DNA of 64,000 bases from Planotetraspora kaengkrachanensis (lineage in GTDB: Bacteria; Actinomycetota; Actinomycetes; Streptosporangiales; Streptosporangiaceae). The stretch covers positions 170,061-234,060 of the forward strand of contig NZ_BONV01000015.1 in the NCBI RefSeq assembly GCF_016862895.1. The letters run 5' to 3'. The position numbers were made by a program, and so were the translations under genes. The notes beneath the pieces were generated by a model. It made no database searches. It was not told where the DNA came from and worked only from the letters and a program-made list of their open reading frames with translations. Shown one piece after another: positions 51,830-60,563 of the stretch (positions are counted from its first letter, which is position 1; each line of letters opens with the position of its first letter).

Positions 51830-53752
51830 TCAGACCACGGTGAGCGGGAGCAGCTTCCTGCCGGTCGGGCCGATCTGGATCTCCGTCCCCATCGTGGGGC
51901 AGACGCCGCAGTCGTAGCAGGGCGTCCAGCGGCAGTCCTCGACTTCGACGTCGTTCACGGCGTCCTGCCAGTCCTGCCAGAGCCACTCACGGTCGAGGCC
52001 GGCGTCGAGGTGGTCCCAGGGGAGCACCTCGTGCTCCTCGCGCTCCCGCGTGGTGTACCAGTCGACGTCCACCGGCTCACCGGAGAACGCGCGTTCCGCG
52101 GCGGCCATCCAGCGGTCGAAGGAGAAGTGTTCGCTCCAGCCGTCGAACCGGCCGCCGTCCTCCCAGACCGCCCGGATGACCGAGCCGACGCGGCGGTCGC
52201 CGCGTGACAGCAGGCCCTCCACGATCGACGGCTTGCCGTCGTGGTAGCGGTATCCGATCGCCCTGCCGTACTCCTTGTCGCCCCGCAGGGCGTCGCGGAG
52301 TTCGCGCAGGCGGCGGTCGACCGTCTCGTGGTCGCACTGTGCGGCCCACTGGAACGGGGTGTGCGGCTTCGGCACGAACCCGCCGATGGACACCGTGCAG
52401 CGCACGTCCCGGGAGCCGGTCGCCTCGCGGCCCGCCTTGATGACCTTCTTGGCCAGGTCGGCGATGCCGAGGACGTCGATGTCCTCCTCGGTGGGCAGGC
52501 CGCACATGAAGTAGAGCTTCACCTGCCGCCACCCCTGGCTGTAGGCCGTGGTGACGGTGCGGATCAGATCCTCCTCGGTGACCATCTTGTTGATCACCTT
52601 GCGCATGCGCTCGGAGCCGCCCTCGGGGGCGAAGGTGAGCCCTGACCTGCGGCCGTTGCGGGAGAACTCGTTCGCGAGGTCGATGTTGAACGCGTCCACC
52701 CGCGTGGAGGGCAGCGAAAGCCCCGTCTGGGTGCCTTCGTACCGGTCGGCGAGGCCCTTCGCGATCTCACCGATCTCGGAGTGGTCGGCGCTGGACAACG
52801 ACAGCAGGCCGACCTCGCTGAAACCGGACTCCTTGAGGCCCGCCTCGACCATGTCGCCGATCGTGGTGATCGACCGCTCGCGCACCGGACGGGTGATCAT
52901 CCCCGCCTGGCAGAAGCGGCAGCCCCGGGTGCAACCCCGGAAGATCTCCACGCTGAACCGCTCATGGACCGTCTCGGCGAGCGGGACGAGCGGCTTCTTC
53001 GGATAGGGCCACTCGTCCAGGTCCATCACCGTGTGCTTGAAGACACGGGAGGGCACGCCGGAACGGTTGGGGACGACGCGCTTGATGCGGCCGTCGGGGT
53101 GGTACTCGACGTCGTAGAACTTCGGGACGTAGACGCCTCCCGTGGAGGCGAGGCGCATGAGCAGTTCGTCGCGTCCGCCGGGAGCGCCCTCTCCCTTCCA
53201 CTCGCGGATGACCTCGGAGATCGCGATCGCGATCTGCTCTCCGTCGCCGAGCACGGCGGCGTCGAGGAAGTCGGCGATCGGCTCGGGATTGAAGGCGGCG
53301 TGGCCCCCGGCCAGCACGATCGGGTCGTCGCCGGTCCGGTCCACCGCGTCCAGCGGGATCCCCGCCAGATCGAGGGCCGTCAGCAGGTTCGTGTAGCCCA
53401 GCTCGGTGGAGAACGACACTCCGAGGACGTCGAAGGCTCGCACCGGCCGGTGCGCGTCGACGGTGAACTGCGGGACGCCCGACGATCTCATCAGCGCCTC
53501 GAGATCGGGCCAGACCGCGTAGGTGCGTTCGGCCAGCGTCTCCGGCAGCTCGTTGAGGATCTCGTAGAGGATCTGCACGCCCTGGTTGGGCAGGCCGACC
53601 TCGTAGGCGTCCGGATACATCAGCGCCCAGCGAACGGTCGCCTCGTCCCAGTCCTTGACCGTCGAGTTCAGCTCACCTCCGACGTACTGGATCGGCTTCT
53701 GCACCTTGGGCAGGAGCGGTTCCAGGCGAGGAAACAATGACTCGACAGACAT
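51830..53752 (-). CDS. TIGR03960-family B12-binding/radical SAM protein
   Basis: A 640-residue radical SAM enzyme. The N-terminal part resembles a cobalamin-binding-like domain (LMYPDAYEVGLPNQGVQILY). The iron-sulfur motif CxxxCxxC is CTRGCRFCQAG, preceded by EIFRG. The core has GLTFAPEGGSERMRKVINK and LYFMCGLPTEEDID. The C-terminal Cys cluster (CYDCGVCPTMG) may bind a second cluster. The family is related to methylthiotransferases but its substrate is unknown. ATG at 53752 is chosen as homology starts at SLFPRLEPLL; the longer frame is discarded. Functions with the DUF2344 partner. Confidence 0.9.
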   Translation of the reverse strand: MSVESLFPRLEPLLPKVQKPIQYVGGELNSTVKDWDEATVRWALMYPDAYEVGLPNQGVQILYEILNELPETLAERTYAVWPDLEALMRSSGVPQFTVDAHRPVRAFDVLGVSFSTELGYTNLLTALDLAGIPLDAVDRTGDDPIVLAGGHAAFNPEPIADFLDAAVLGDGEQIAIAISEVIREWKGEGAPGGRDELLMRLASTGGVYVPKFYDVEYHPDGRIKRVVPNRSGVPSRVFKHTVMDLDEWPYPKKPLVPLAETVHERFSVEIFRGCTRGCRFCQAGMITRPVRERSITTIGDMVEAGLKESGFSEVGLLSLSSADHSEIGEIAKGLADRYEGTQTGLSLPSTRVDAFNIDLANEFSRNGRRSGLTFAPEGGSERMRKVINKMVTEEDLIRTVTTAYSQGWRQVKLYFMCGLPTEEDIDVLGIADLAKKVIKAGREATGSRDVRCTVSIGGFVPKPHTPFQWAAQCDHETVDRRLRELRDALRGDKEYGRAIGYRYHDGKPSIVEGLLSRGDRRVGSVIRAVWEDGGRFDGWSEHFSFDRWMAAAERAFSGEPVDVDWYTTREREEHEVLPWDHLDAGLDREWLWQDWQDAVNDVEVEDCRWTPCYDCGVCPTMGTEIQIGPTGRKLLPLTVV

Positions 53753-53831
53753 GTGTCCAGGGTATCGGCTTCGGGAGGCATGCCGGATCGGTCGCGGGAT
53801 CAGGGGCGGGCGCGGCCGATCCGGCCCTCCG

Positions 53832-55001
53832 TCAGGCCCATCTCTCCCGGATGTGGATGGCCTGGAGTATGCCCATCGAGGCCATGTTGGCGAACGCGGC
53901 CGTGCCTCCGTACGACACGAACGGCAGGGGCACACCGGTGATCGGCATGATGCCGATCGTCATGCCGACGTTGACCAAGGTCTGGAACCCCATCCAGGTG
54001 ACGATCCCGCCGGCGACGAGGGCGCCGAAGCGGTCCTCGCACATCCGCGCGATCCGGAGGCCGCGCAGCAGGATCACCCCGAGCAGGGCCACCACCGTGA
54101 CCGTCCCCAAGAAGCCGAACTCCTCGCCCGCCACCGTGAAGATGAAGTCGGTGTGCTGCTCCGGCACGAAACGCCCGGTCGTCTGCCCGCCGTGGAACAG
54201 GCCCTTGCCGAACAGCTCGCCCGACCCGATCGCGACCAGCGCCTGGGTGCTGTTGTACCCGACGCCGCGGGGATCGCTCGAGGGGTTGATCAGCGCGGTG
54301 AACCGCGCCACCTGGTAGGGCTTCATGAGCCCGAGCGACCACACCGCCTGCCCGGCCGCGACGGCCGCGACCATCGCCAGGGCGATCCAGCGCTTGCGCA
54401 GCCCGGCGAACACGATCACCCCGCCGGTGATCACTGCGAGGACCATCGTGGTGCCGAGGTCGGGCTGGAGCATGACGAGGAGCGCCGCGACGCCCGCCGC
54501 GGCGAGGCACAACGCCACGTCGAGCGGCCGCGGCCGGTCCTTCTTCTTCCCCTGGAGGTGCCGCGCGAGCAGCCGGGCCATGAAGATGATCAGTGCCGGC
54601 TTCACCAGCTCCGCCGGCTGGATGGCGAAGCCGCCGCCGATCATGATCCACGAGTGGTGGCCGTTGATCGTCGACCCCATGGGCGTGATGACGAGCAGGA
54701 GCCCCAGGATCGCTATGCCGTACACGAGCGCGGCGTAGGTGCGCAGCCAGCGGTAGTCGGCCATGGCGATCAGGAAATAGAGCACCAGGCCCACGCACAG
54801 GTTGAGCACGTGCTTCTTGGCCAGCGCGGTCGGTTCGTTGGAGATCCAGGTCCGGGTGGAGGACCACACCAGCAGGGTCCCGATGACGCTGAGCGCGAGC
54901 ATCGCCGCGAACAGCAGGCCGTCCATCCGCCAGATCGGCGAACCCTGGCCGACCGTGCGCTGGACGATGGACCGTCTCCCGATCCTCACCGCCTCAGGCA
55001 T
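53832..55001 (-). CDS. rodA: Rod-shape SEDS glycosyltransferase RodA
   Basis: A 389-residue SEDS-family peptidoglycan polymerase with ten membrane helices. Family text: GGGFAIQPAELVKPALI, MLQPDLGTTMVL (catalytic Asp), HTDFIFTVAGEEFGFLG and PITGVPLPFVSYGGTA. It pairs with the class B PBP encoded just upstream to extend lateral wall or spore-type septa. ATG at 55001, 9 bp after mrdA's stop. Confidence 0.95.
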   Translation of the reverse strand: MPEAVRIGRRSIVQRTVGQGSPIWRMDGLLFAAMLALSVIGTLLVWSSTRTWISNEPTALAKKHVLNLCVGLVLYFLIAMADYRWLRTYAALVYGIAILGLLLVITPMGSTINGHHSWIMIGGGFAIQPAELVKPALIIFMARLLARHLQGKKKDRPRPLDVALCLAAAGVAALLVMLQPDLGTTMVLAVITGGVIVFAGLRKRWIALAMVAAVAAGQAVWSLGLMKPYQVARFTALINPSSDPRGVGYNSTQALVAIGSGELFGKGLFHGGQTTGRFVPEQHTDFIFTVAGEEFGFLGTVTVVALLGVILLRGLRIARMCEDRFGALVAGGIVTWMGFQTLVNVGMTIGIMPITGVPLPFVSYGGTAAFANMASMGILQAIHIRERWA

Positions 55002-55010
55002 GGCGCCGCC

Positions 55011-57074
55011 TCACCGGCTCACCGTGCCGTCAGGCCTGATCACCGGGAGACGGCCGGCGGGCTTCCCGTCGGGGAGCGCCGCCTTGGTCGCCTTGCCGTC
55101 GTCACCCTTGCCAAGGCCGAAGATCCCCTCCCAGATCTGCCGGACGGCGGGAGCCGCCGCCGAGGCACCGAATCCACCCTGAGAGACCATCACGACGGCC
55201 ACGAAGCGCGGGTTGTCGGCAGGGGCGAACGACGCGAACCACGAGGTGTCGGCCTTGCCGAAGACCTCCGCCGTTCCGGTCTTGCCGCCGATCTTCACCA
55301 CACCCATCGGGAATCCGGCGAACGCCCCCGCCGCGGTGCCGTCCGAGGTCACCTCGCTGAGCGCCCTGCGGATGTAGTTGCGGGTCTCGTCGTTGATCGG
55401 CAGCTTGCCGACCACGGGCACCGGGATCTCCTTGACGAGGGTGCCGTCAGGCTTGACCAGCGCCCAGCCGAGCCGCGGGCTGCGCAGCTTCCCGTCGCCC
55501 ACCAGCGCGGCGTACGCCCGGGCGAGCTGGAGCGGGGTGACCTGCACGTCGCCCTGACCGATGGAGAAGTTGGCCGCCTCGTAGGCGTGGAGCATGTAGC
55601 CCTCGAGGCAGTTCTCGTTGGCGAGGCGCTTGGAGAACGCCGCGCGGGCCTGGTCCTCGATCTCCGGGTAGCCGGTCTTCGCCCGTCGGCACATCTGGTC
55701 CTTGGTGGCGTTCCACAGATCGCGCTTCCAGGCGCGGTTGGGGATCAGGCCCGCCGACTCGCCCGGCAGGTCGACGCCTGTGCGCTTGCCGAAGCCGAAC
55801 GACCTGGCCATGTTCGCCATGGGCTCCTTGACGTGCGACTTGGCCTTCTTCCCTCCGTCGCGCAGCCACTCCTCGTAGCCCGCGCGGTAGAAGACCGTGT
55901 CACACGACTTCACCAGTGCCGTGTGAAGGGAGATGGCGCCCAGGCTCATGCCTCCGGCGTTGGGGAAGGCCCGGCCCTCGACGTTGTACGCGCTCGGGCA
56001 CTGGTAGGTGCCGTTGAGCGGCTGTCCGTCGGCGACCATGGCCGCGACCGAGCTGATCTTGAAGGTCGATCCGGGGGCGTACGTGCCCTTGATCACCCGC
56101 GACACCAGCGGCTTGCCGGACTTGTCGGAGAGCAGATGCTGGTAGTCCTTTTCGGCGATGCCGCCCGTCCAGACGGCCGGGTCGTAGGTGGGCCTGCTCG
56201 CCATCGCGATGACCCGCCCGGTCTTGACGTCCAGGACCACGCCCGCCGCGCTGTCGGCCTGCGGGTTGTCCCGCATGGCGTCGGAGACCGCTTTCTCGAC
56301 GATCCCCTGGACCTTCGCGTCGATGCTGGTGATCAGGAGGTTGCCGGGAGTCGGCGCCGCCTGCTGCTGCACCGCGATGGTCTTGCCCATGCGGTCCACC
56401 TGGACCCGGCGTACACCGGGCTGACCCCGCAGTTCGGCGTCGTACTCCGCCTCGAGCCCGTCGCGCCCCATCAGGTCGACGCCCGAATAGCTGGCCTTGA
56501 GTCCCTCTCGCCGCTCCAGCTCCTCCTTGGTCACGGGCTGGAGATAGCCGAGCAGCTGCGCCGCGTCCTTTCCATGCGGATAGTTGCGAATCGCCTGGAT
56601 CTCCGCGGTCACACCGGGGAAGTCCTCCTGACGCTCCAGGATCTGCAGCGCCTGACGGCTGGTCACGTGGTCGGCGACCGGAGTCGGCTGGTACGGCGAG
56701 CCGGGCCAGCACGGCTTTGAGATCCCCGGCCCACAGGGGCGGATCCGCAGCTTCAGCGCCTGGAACTGCACTCCGAGAACCGCGGAGAGCTTCCTGAGCA
56801 CGGAGTCGCCGCCGTCCGGCATCCGCTCGAACCTGGCCGGGTCGATCGAGACCACCAGGCTGGGAACGTTGCGGACGAGCGGGCGACCGGTCGAGTCGAG
56901 GATGGCCCCCCGCAGAGCGGGCACCCGCACCTCCCGGGTGCGGGTCTCCGTGGCCACCGCCACGAACTGCTTGCCCTGCACCATCTGTACCTGCCAGAGG
57001 CGCACGACCAGCACCACGAGCAACGCGACGACGAGTACCTGCAGGACGAAGAGCCGCCCCCTCAACCGTGTCAT
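55011..57074 (-). CDS. mrdA: Penicillin-binding protein 2 (MrdA), class B transpeptidase
   Basis: A 687-residue cell-wall cross-linking enzyme. The N-terminal membrane anchor (LFVLQVLVVALLVVLVVRLW) is followed by a dimerisation/pedestal domain (about 50-350) and the transpeptidase domain. The active-site Ser is in APGSTFKI, with SCD in LVKSCDTVFY and KTGT in IGGKTGTAEVF. SCD is a variant of the usual SxN. ATG at 57074 overlaps mreD's stop by 4 bases (ATGA). It works with RodA. Confidence 0.94.
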   Translation of the reverse strand: MTRLRGRLFVLQVLVVALLVVLVVRLWQVQMVQGKQFVAVATETRTREVRVPALRGAILDSTGRPLVRNVPSLVVSIDPARFERMPDGGDSVLRKLSAVLGVQFQALKLRIRPCGPGISKPCWPGSPYQPTPVADHVTSRQALQILERQEDFPGVTAEIQAIRNYPHGKDAAQLLGYLQPVTKEELERREGLKASYSGVDLMGRDGLEAEYDAELRGQPGVRRVQVDRMGKTIAVQQQAAPTPGNLLITSIDAKVQGIVEKAVSDAMRDNPQADSAAGVVLDVKTGRVIAMASRPTYDPAVWTGGIAEKDYQHLLSDKSGKPLVSRVIKGTYAPGSTFKISSVAAMVADGQPLNGTYQCPSAYNVEGRAFPNAGGMSLGAISLHTALVKSCDTVFYRAGYEEWLRDGGKKAKSHVKEPMANMARSFGFGKRTGVDLPGESAGLIPNRAWKRDLWNATKDQMCRRAKTGYPEIEDQARAAFSKRLANENCLEGYMLHAYEAANFSIGQGDVQVTPLQLARAYAALVGDGKLRSPRLGWALVKPDGTLVKEIPVPVVGKLPINDETRNYIRRALSEVTSDGTAAGAFAGFPMGVVKIGGKTGTAEVFGKADTSWFASFAPADNPRFVAVVMVSQGGFGASAAAPAVRQIWEGIFGLGKGDDGKATKAALPDGKPAGRLPVIRPDGTVSR

Positions 57075-57586
57075 GCCGTCCCCCGTCTGTAGCTCGACAC
57101 GAACTCCGACCCTCTGGCCCGCCGCCTCGGCTGAACCGCCCTCACCGCCCAGAGCACCACGGGTGCCAGCACGAGGTTGCACACGGCGACCTTGGGCCAT
57201 GCCGACCTGACGACGGACCAGGTGACCCCCGGGTCACCGAGCAACGCGCCGATCCCGGCCGCGAGGCCGGGCGCGATGACCGCGCACAACGCCACGACGA
57301 GCAGCGGAAGCTGCCCCCCGGCGCGGCCCGCCAGGAATCCCAGGACGCACATCACCAACGCCCACTGCCCGAGCGCATGGTCCGCGGGCGGCAGCAGGTC
57401 GTAGGCGAGACCACCGCAGAATCCGATCACCGCCCCCGGCACGGCCGACCCGCGCAGCGCCGCCAGCGTGAGGACCACGAGAAGCACCAGGTCAGGGCCA
57501 ATCCTCGGTGACACTCTGTTCACCAGGCCGACCTGAAGCACCAGGGCGGCGAAGATGAGCGCCGCCGCAACGAGGTTGCGAACCAT
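57071..57586 (-). CDS. mreD: Rod shape-determining protein MreD
   Basis: A 171-residue membrane protein with about five helices and MreD-like text (LVLLVVLTLAALRGSAVPG, IGFCGGLAYDLLPPAD). It links MreC and the cell-wall synthases. ATG at 57586, 5 bp after mreC's stop; overlaps mrdA by 4 bases. Confidence 0.92.
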   Translation of the reverse strand: MVRNLVAAALIFAALVLQVGLVNRVSPRIGPDLVLLVVLTLAALRGSAVPGAVIGFCGGLAYDLLPPADHALGQWALVMCVLGFLAGRAGGQLPLLVVALCAVIAPGLAAGIGALLGDPGVTWSVVRSAWPKVAVCNLVLAPVVLWAVRAVQPRRRARGSEFVSSYRRGTA

Positions 57587-57591
57587 CAGGA

Positions 57592-58752
57592 TCAGGCCCC
57601 CCTGTCCTGGCTCCGCCGATCCCCCGCTTCCTGTCCCTGCTGTCCCGGCGCCGCGCGCGGCGTGGGCGAGGGACGGGTCTCTTCTCGCGGCTCGTGACCC
57701 GACCTCGGCGGCTCGGTCTGCTGGGCGTCCGCGGCCGGGCCCGCCACGGCGGGCTGCTCGGCCGTACGGTCGGTCTCCCGCGGCCCGGCCTGGCTCGTAT
57801 CCGCCGGCGGCGCGAGGGGCGCCCTCGACGCGGGCACCCGCTCGGCCGGCTTCGCCTGACGCGACGCCGGGGGCTTGGGAACCGGCGGCAGAACCGAATC
57901 GCGCGGATCGCGCTTGGGTGCCTCGGTCACCACGCCCACGACGTCGATCGACGAGAAATCGGCGAACGGCCGGGCGTAGGCGGTCCTGGTGAGCTCACCG
58001 GGCGTGGTGTCCACCCGCTCGATCACCCCGATCGGAACGCCCGGCACGTACGGCGCGCTGCCCTGGGAGCCGAAGGAGACGATCCTGCGCCCCACCTGCA
58101 CCGGCGAAGAAGAGTCCAGCATCCGGAACTTGATGAGGTTGTCGTTGCCTCCGGCCTCCCCGAGACCGCTCACCACGCCGAGCTCGTTGCCGCCCTCCAT
58201 CCGGGCCCCCGCCGCCAGGGCGGGGTCGGTCAGCAGGACGACGGTCGAGGTGCTCGGACCCGCGTGGACGACGCGCCCGACCAGGCCATCACCGCTGAGC
58301 ACCGTCATGTCGGTCCGCACACCGTCGCCGGTGCCGATGTCGATCTCGACGGCGTCCTCGAAGCCGGGCGAGGCACGGCGTGCGACGACCTGGGCGGGCA
58401 CGATCCGGTAGCGGCCGAGACCCGCGAGCCCGAGCATCCGGTCGAGTTTCATGACCCGATCCCGGTTCAGCCGCTGCGCGTCGAGGTCGCTCTTCAGTTG
58501 TGCGTTCTCCTTGCGGAGCGCGGTGATGGCCCGCTCTGCGCCCGGCGCGTTGCTGATCGTCTTGAAGAAGCCGGTGATCGGACCGGTGACGGTCGCAGTC
58601 GCCCCTTCGACCCTCCCGAACACCGAGGACGCCACATCGCGCACTGGAGCGAGGAGGGTCCCGTTGGCGGCCCGGTGATCCACGGTTATGAGGATCAACG
58701 CGGCCGCCAGCAGGACTCCGATCACGAGACGGGCACGGCGGGTGTCTCTCAT
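57592..58752 (-). CDS. mreC: Rod shape-determining protein MreC
   Basis: A 386-residue membrane-anchored protein with one N-terminal helix (LVIGVLLAAALILITVDH), a coiled-coil-type segment (ALRKENAQLKSDLDAQRL) and two beta-barrel halves (VVARRASPGFEDAVEIDIG, VVLLTDPALAAGARM). A disordered Pro-rich C-terminal extension follows (from about residue 285: VPKPPASRQAKPAERVPAS), longer than in Gram-negative MreC. ATG at 58752. Confidence 0.94.
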   Translation of the reverse strand: MRDTRRARLVIGVLLAAALILITVDHRAANGTLLAPVRDVASSVFGRVEGATATVTGPITGFFKTISNAPGAERAITALRKENAQLKSDLDAQRLNRDRVMKLDRMLGLAGLGRYRIVPAQVVARRASPGFEDAVEIDIGTGDGVRTDMTVLSGDGLVGRVVHAGPSTSTVVLLTDPALAAGARMEGGNELGVVSGLGEAGGNDNLIKFRMLDSSSPVQVGRRIVSFGSQGSAPYVPGVPIGVIERVDTTPGELTRTAYARPFADFSSIDVVGVVTEAPKRDPRDSVLPPVPKPPASRQAKPAERVPASRAPLAPPADTSQAGPRETDRTAEQPAVAGPAADAQQTEPPRSGHEPREETRPSPTPRAAPGQQGQEAGDRRSQDRGA

Positions 58753-58764
58753 GAACGGCTCTCC

Positions 58765-59796
58765 TTAGTTGCGAGGCTCCTGGACGAGGACCTGCTGAAG
58801 CGCCTCGAAGTCCTCCACGCACCTTCCGGAGCCGAGCGCGACCGAGTCGAGCGCGTTGTCGGCGAGATGGACCGGCATGCCGGTCTCCTCCCTGAGCCGA
58901 TCGACCATGCCCCTGAGCAGCGCACCGCCGCCCGTCAGGGCGATGCCTCTGTCCATGAGATCGCCGGAGAGCTCCGGCGGGCACTTGTCCAGCGTGGACT
59001 TGACCGCGTCGACGATCACGTTGACCGGCTCCGCGGTGGCCCTGCGGATCTCCTCCGCCGAGATGACGACCGTCTTCGGCAGCCCGGTCACCAGGTCCCT
59101 GCCGCGGATCTCGGCGTGGAAATCCTCACCCAGGGCGTACGCGGACCCGATCGCGATCTTCACTTCCTCCGCCGTGCGCTCCCCCAGCATCAGGGAGTAC
59201 TCCTTCTTGGCGAAGGACATCACCGCGTCGTCGAGTTCGTCGCCCGCGACGCGGATGGACTGGCTGGTGACGATGCCTCCCATGGAGATGATCGCCACCT
59301 CGGTGGTACCGCCCCCGATGTCCACCACCATGTTGCCGGTGGGCTCGTGGACGGGCAGGCCCGCACCGATCGCGGCCGCCATGGGCTCCTCGATGATGTA
59401 GACCCGCCGTGCTCCTGCCTGATATCCCGCTTCCTTCACCGCGCGTTGCTCGACTCCCGTGATGCCGCTGGGAACCGCGACGATGATGCGGGGCCGGACG
59501 AAGTGCCGGCGCTTGTGGACTTTCTGGATGAAGTACCTCAGCATGCGTTCGGTCACGTCGAAGTCCGCGATGACGCCATCCCTCAAAGGACGAATGGCGA
59601 CGATGTTGCCGGGCGTGCGCCCGATCATCCGCTTCGCTTCGATCCCGACCGCCACGATCTTGCCGGTTGTGACGTTTATGGCGACGACGGACGGCTCATT
59701 GAGCACGATTCCGCGCCCTCGCACGTAGACCAGGGTGTTCGCCGTGCCAAGGTCAACCGCCATGTCACGGCCCAGGAATGTCAGCTTGCTGCCCAT
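58765..59796 (-). CDS. mreB: Rod shape-determining protein MreB (actin homologue)
   Basis: A 343-residue bacterial actin with [20 protein letters not shown] (phosphate 1), [19 protein letters not shown] (phosphate 2) and [13 protein letters not shown] (adenosine). In streptomycete relatives MreB acts in aerial hyphae and spore-wall formation. ATG at 59796; a perfect palindrome just upstream contains the only SD-like sequence. First gene of the mreB-C-D-mrdA-rodA operon. Confidence 0.97.
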   Translation of the reverse strand: MGSKLTFLGRDMAVDLGTANTLVYVRGRGIVLNEPSVVAINVTTGKIVAVGIEAKRMIGRTPGNIVAIRPLRDGVIADFDVTERMLRYFIQKVHKRRHFVRPRIIVAVPSGITGVEQRAVKEAGYQAGARRVYIIEEPMAAAIGAGLPVHEPTGNMVVDIGGGTTEVAIISMGGIVTSQSIRVAGDELDDAVMSFAKKEYSLMLGERTAEEVKIAIGSAYALGEDFHAEIRGRDLVTGLPKTVVISAEEIRRATAEPVNVIVDAVKSTLDKCPPELSGDLMDRGIALTGGGALLRGMVDRLREETGMPVHLADNALDSVALGSGRCVEDFEALQQVLVQEPRN

Positions 59797-59799
59797 GCG

Positions 59800-59816
59800 G
59801 AAGGAAGCCTTCCTTC
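59800..59816 (-). promoter_or_regulatory. SD-containing palindrome before mreB
   Basis: GAAGGAAGCCTTCCTTC (17 nt, a perfect palindrome around one base) ends 3 bases before the mreB ATG. On the mRNA its first arm (GAAGGAAGG) is the only plausible ribosome binding site and pairs with the second arm, so a hairpin could hide it. Confidence 0.5.
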
Positions 59817-59951
59817 AGGTGGTTGGCGGGATAACGCATCGCACTCGAATCGTAACTCGATGTACCCATCACTGGGCACATCGAGCTATCAGGCACGGGG
59901 AAAATCTGCGCTTCCCGGGCCAGGGATGTGCCACCACCTGGGAAAACACCA

Positions 59952-59977
59952 GAGGCCCCGGTTTAGGCCGGGGCCTC
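59952..59977 (-). terminator. Intrinsic terminator of ndk
   Basis: GAGGCCCCGG and its complement around TTTAGG form a 10-bp GC-rich stem 15 bases after the ndk stop, followed on the minus strand by TGGTGTTTTCCC. A good rho-independent match. Confidence 0.8.
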
Positions 59978-59991
59978 AGGCTCGGCAAGGA

Positions 59992-60402
59992 CTAGAAACG
60001 GTCCGGAAAGAAGATCTTGATCTCGCGGGCCGCGGACTCCGGGGAGTCCGAGCCGTGCACGATGTTCTCGCCGATCTCCAGCGCGTGGTCGCCGCGGATG
60101 GTGCCGGGGGCGGACTTCACCGGGTCGGTCAGGCCGGCGAGCGCACGGAACGCCTCGATCGCCCGAGGGCCCTCCACGACGAGCGCGACGAGCGGCGCGG
60201 AGGTGATGAAGGTGACGAGCTCCCCGAAGAAGGGGCGCTCGGAGTGCTCGGCATAGTGGGCCTTGGCCGTCTCGGCGTCGAGCGTGCGCAGCTCCATTGC
60301 CACGATCTTGAGGCCCTTGCGCTCGATGCGGCCGATGACGTCGCCGATGAGGCCACGACGGACACCGTCCGGCTTGATCAGGACAAGCGTACGCTCGGAC
60401 AC
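59992..60402 (-). CDS. ndk: Nucleoside diphosphate kinase
   Basis: A 136-residue kinase that balances nucleoside triphosphates through a phospho-His intermediate. It begins [17 protein letters not shown], and the active-site His is in [23 protein letters not shown] start at 60402 with GAGGAG upstream. It lies between folC/DUF4233/MFS and mreB, as in other actinobacteria. Confidence 0.97.
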   Translation of the reverse strand: MSERTLVLIKPDGVRRGLIGDVIGRIERKGLKIVAMELRTLDAETAKAHYAEHSERPFFGELVTFITSAPLVALVVEGPRAIEAFRALAGLTDPVKSAPGTIRGDHALEIGENIVHGSDSPESAAREIKIFFPDRF

Positions 60403-60563
60403 GGATTCTCTCCTCGTTCAAGTGCTCGGTGAATGGTCGCGCACGGTCGCGCAGGTCGCACAGTCGGCCTCGGCTGCGGTGTCCCGCGATCGGCCGGCCG
60501 GAATCTCCGGCGGCCGTGTCCTCCGAGCCCTCTGTGCTCCGGCGGACCCGGCGCAACGGCAGC

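Noticed and set aside
57694..60432. 912-codon plus-strand frame across mreC, mreB and ndk
   Set aside because: Antisense to three well-supported genes; no homology-like segments.
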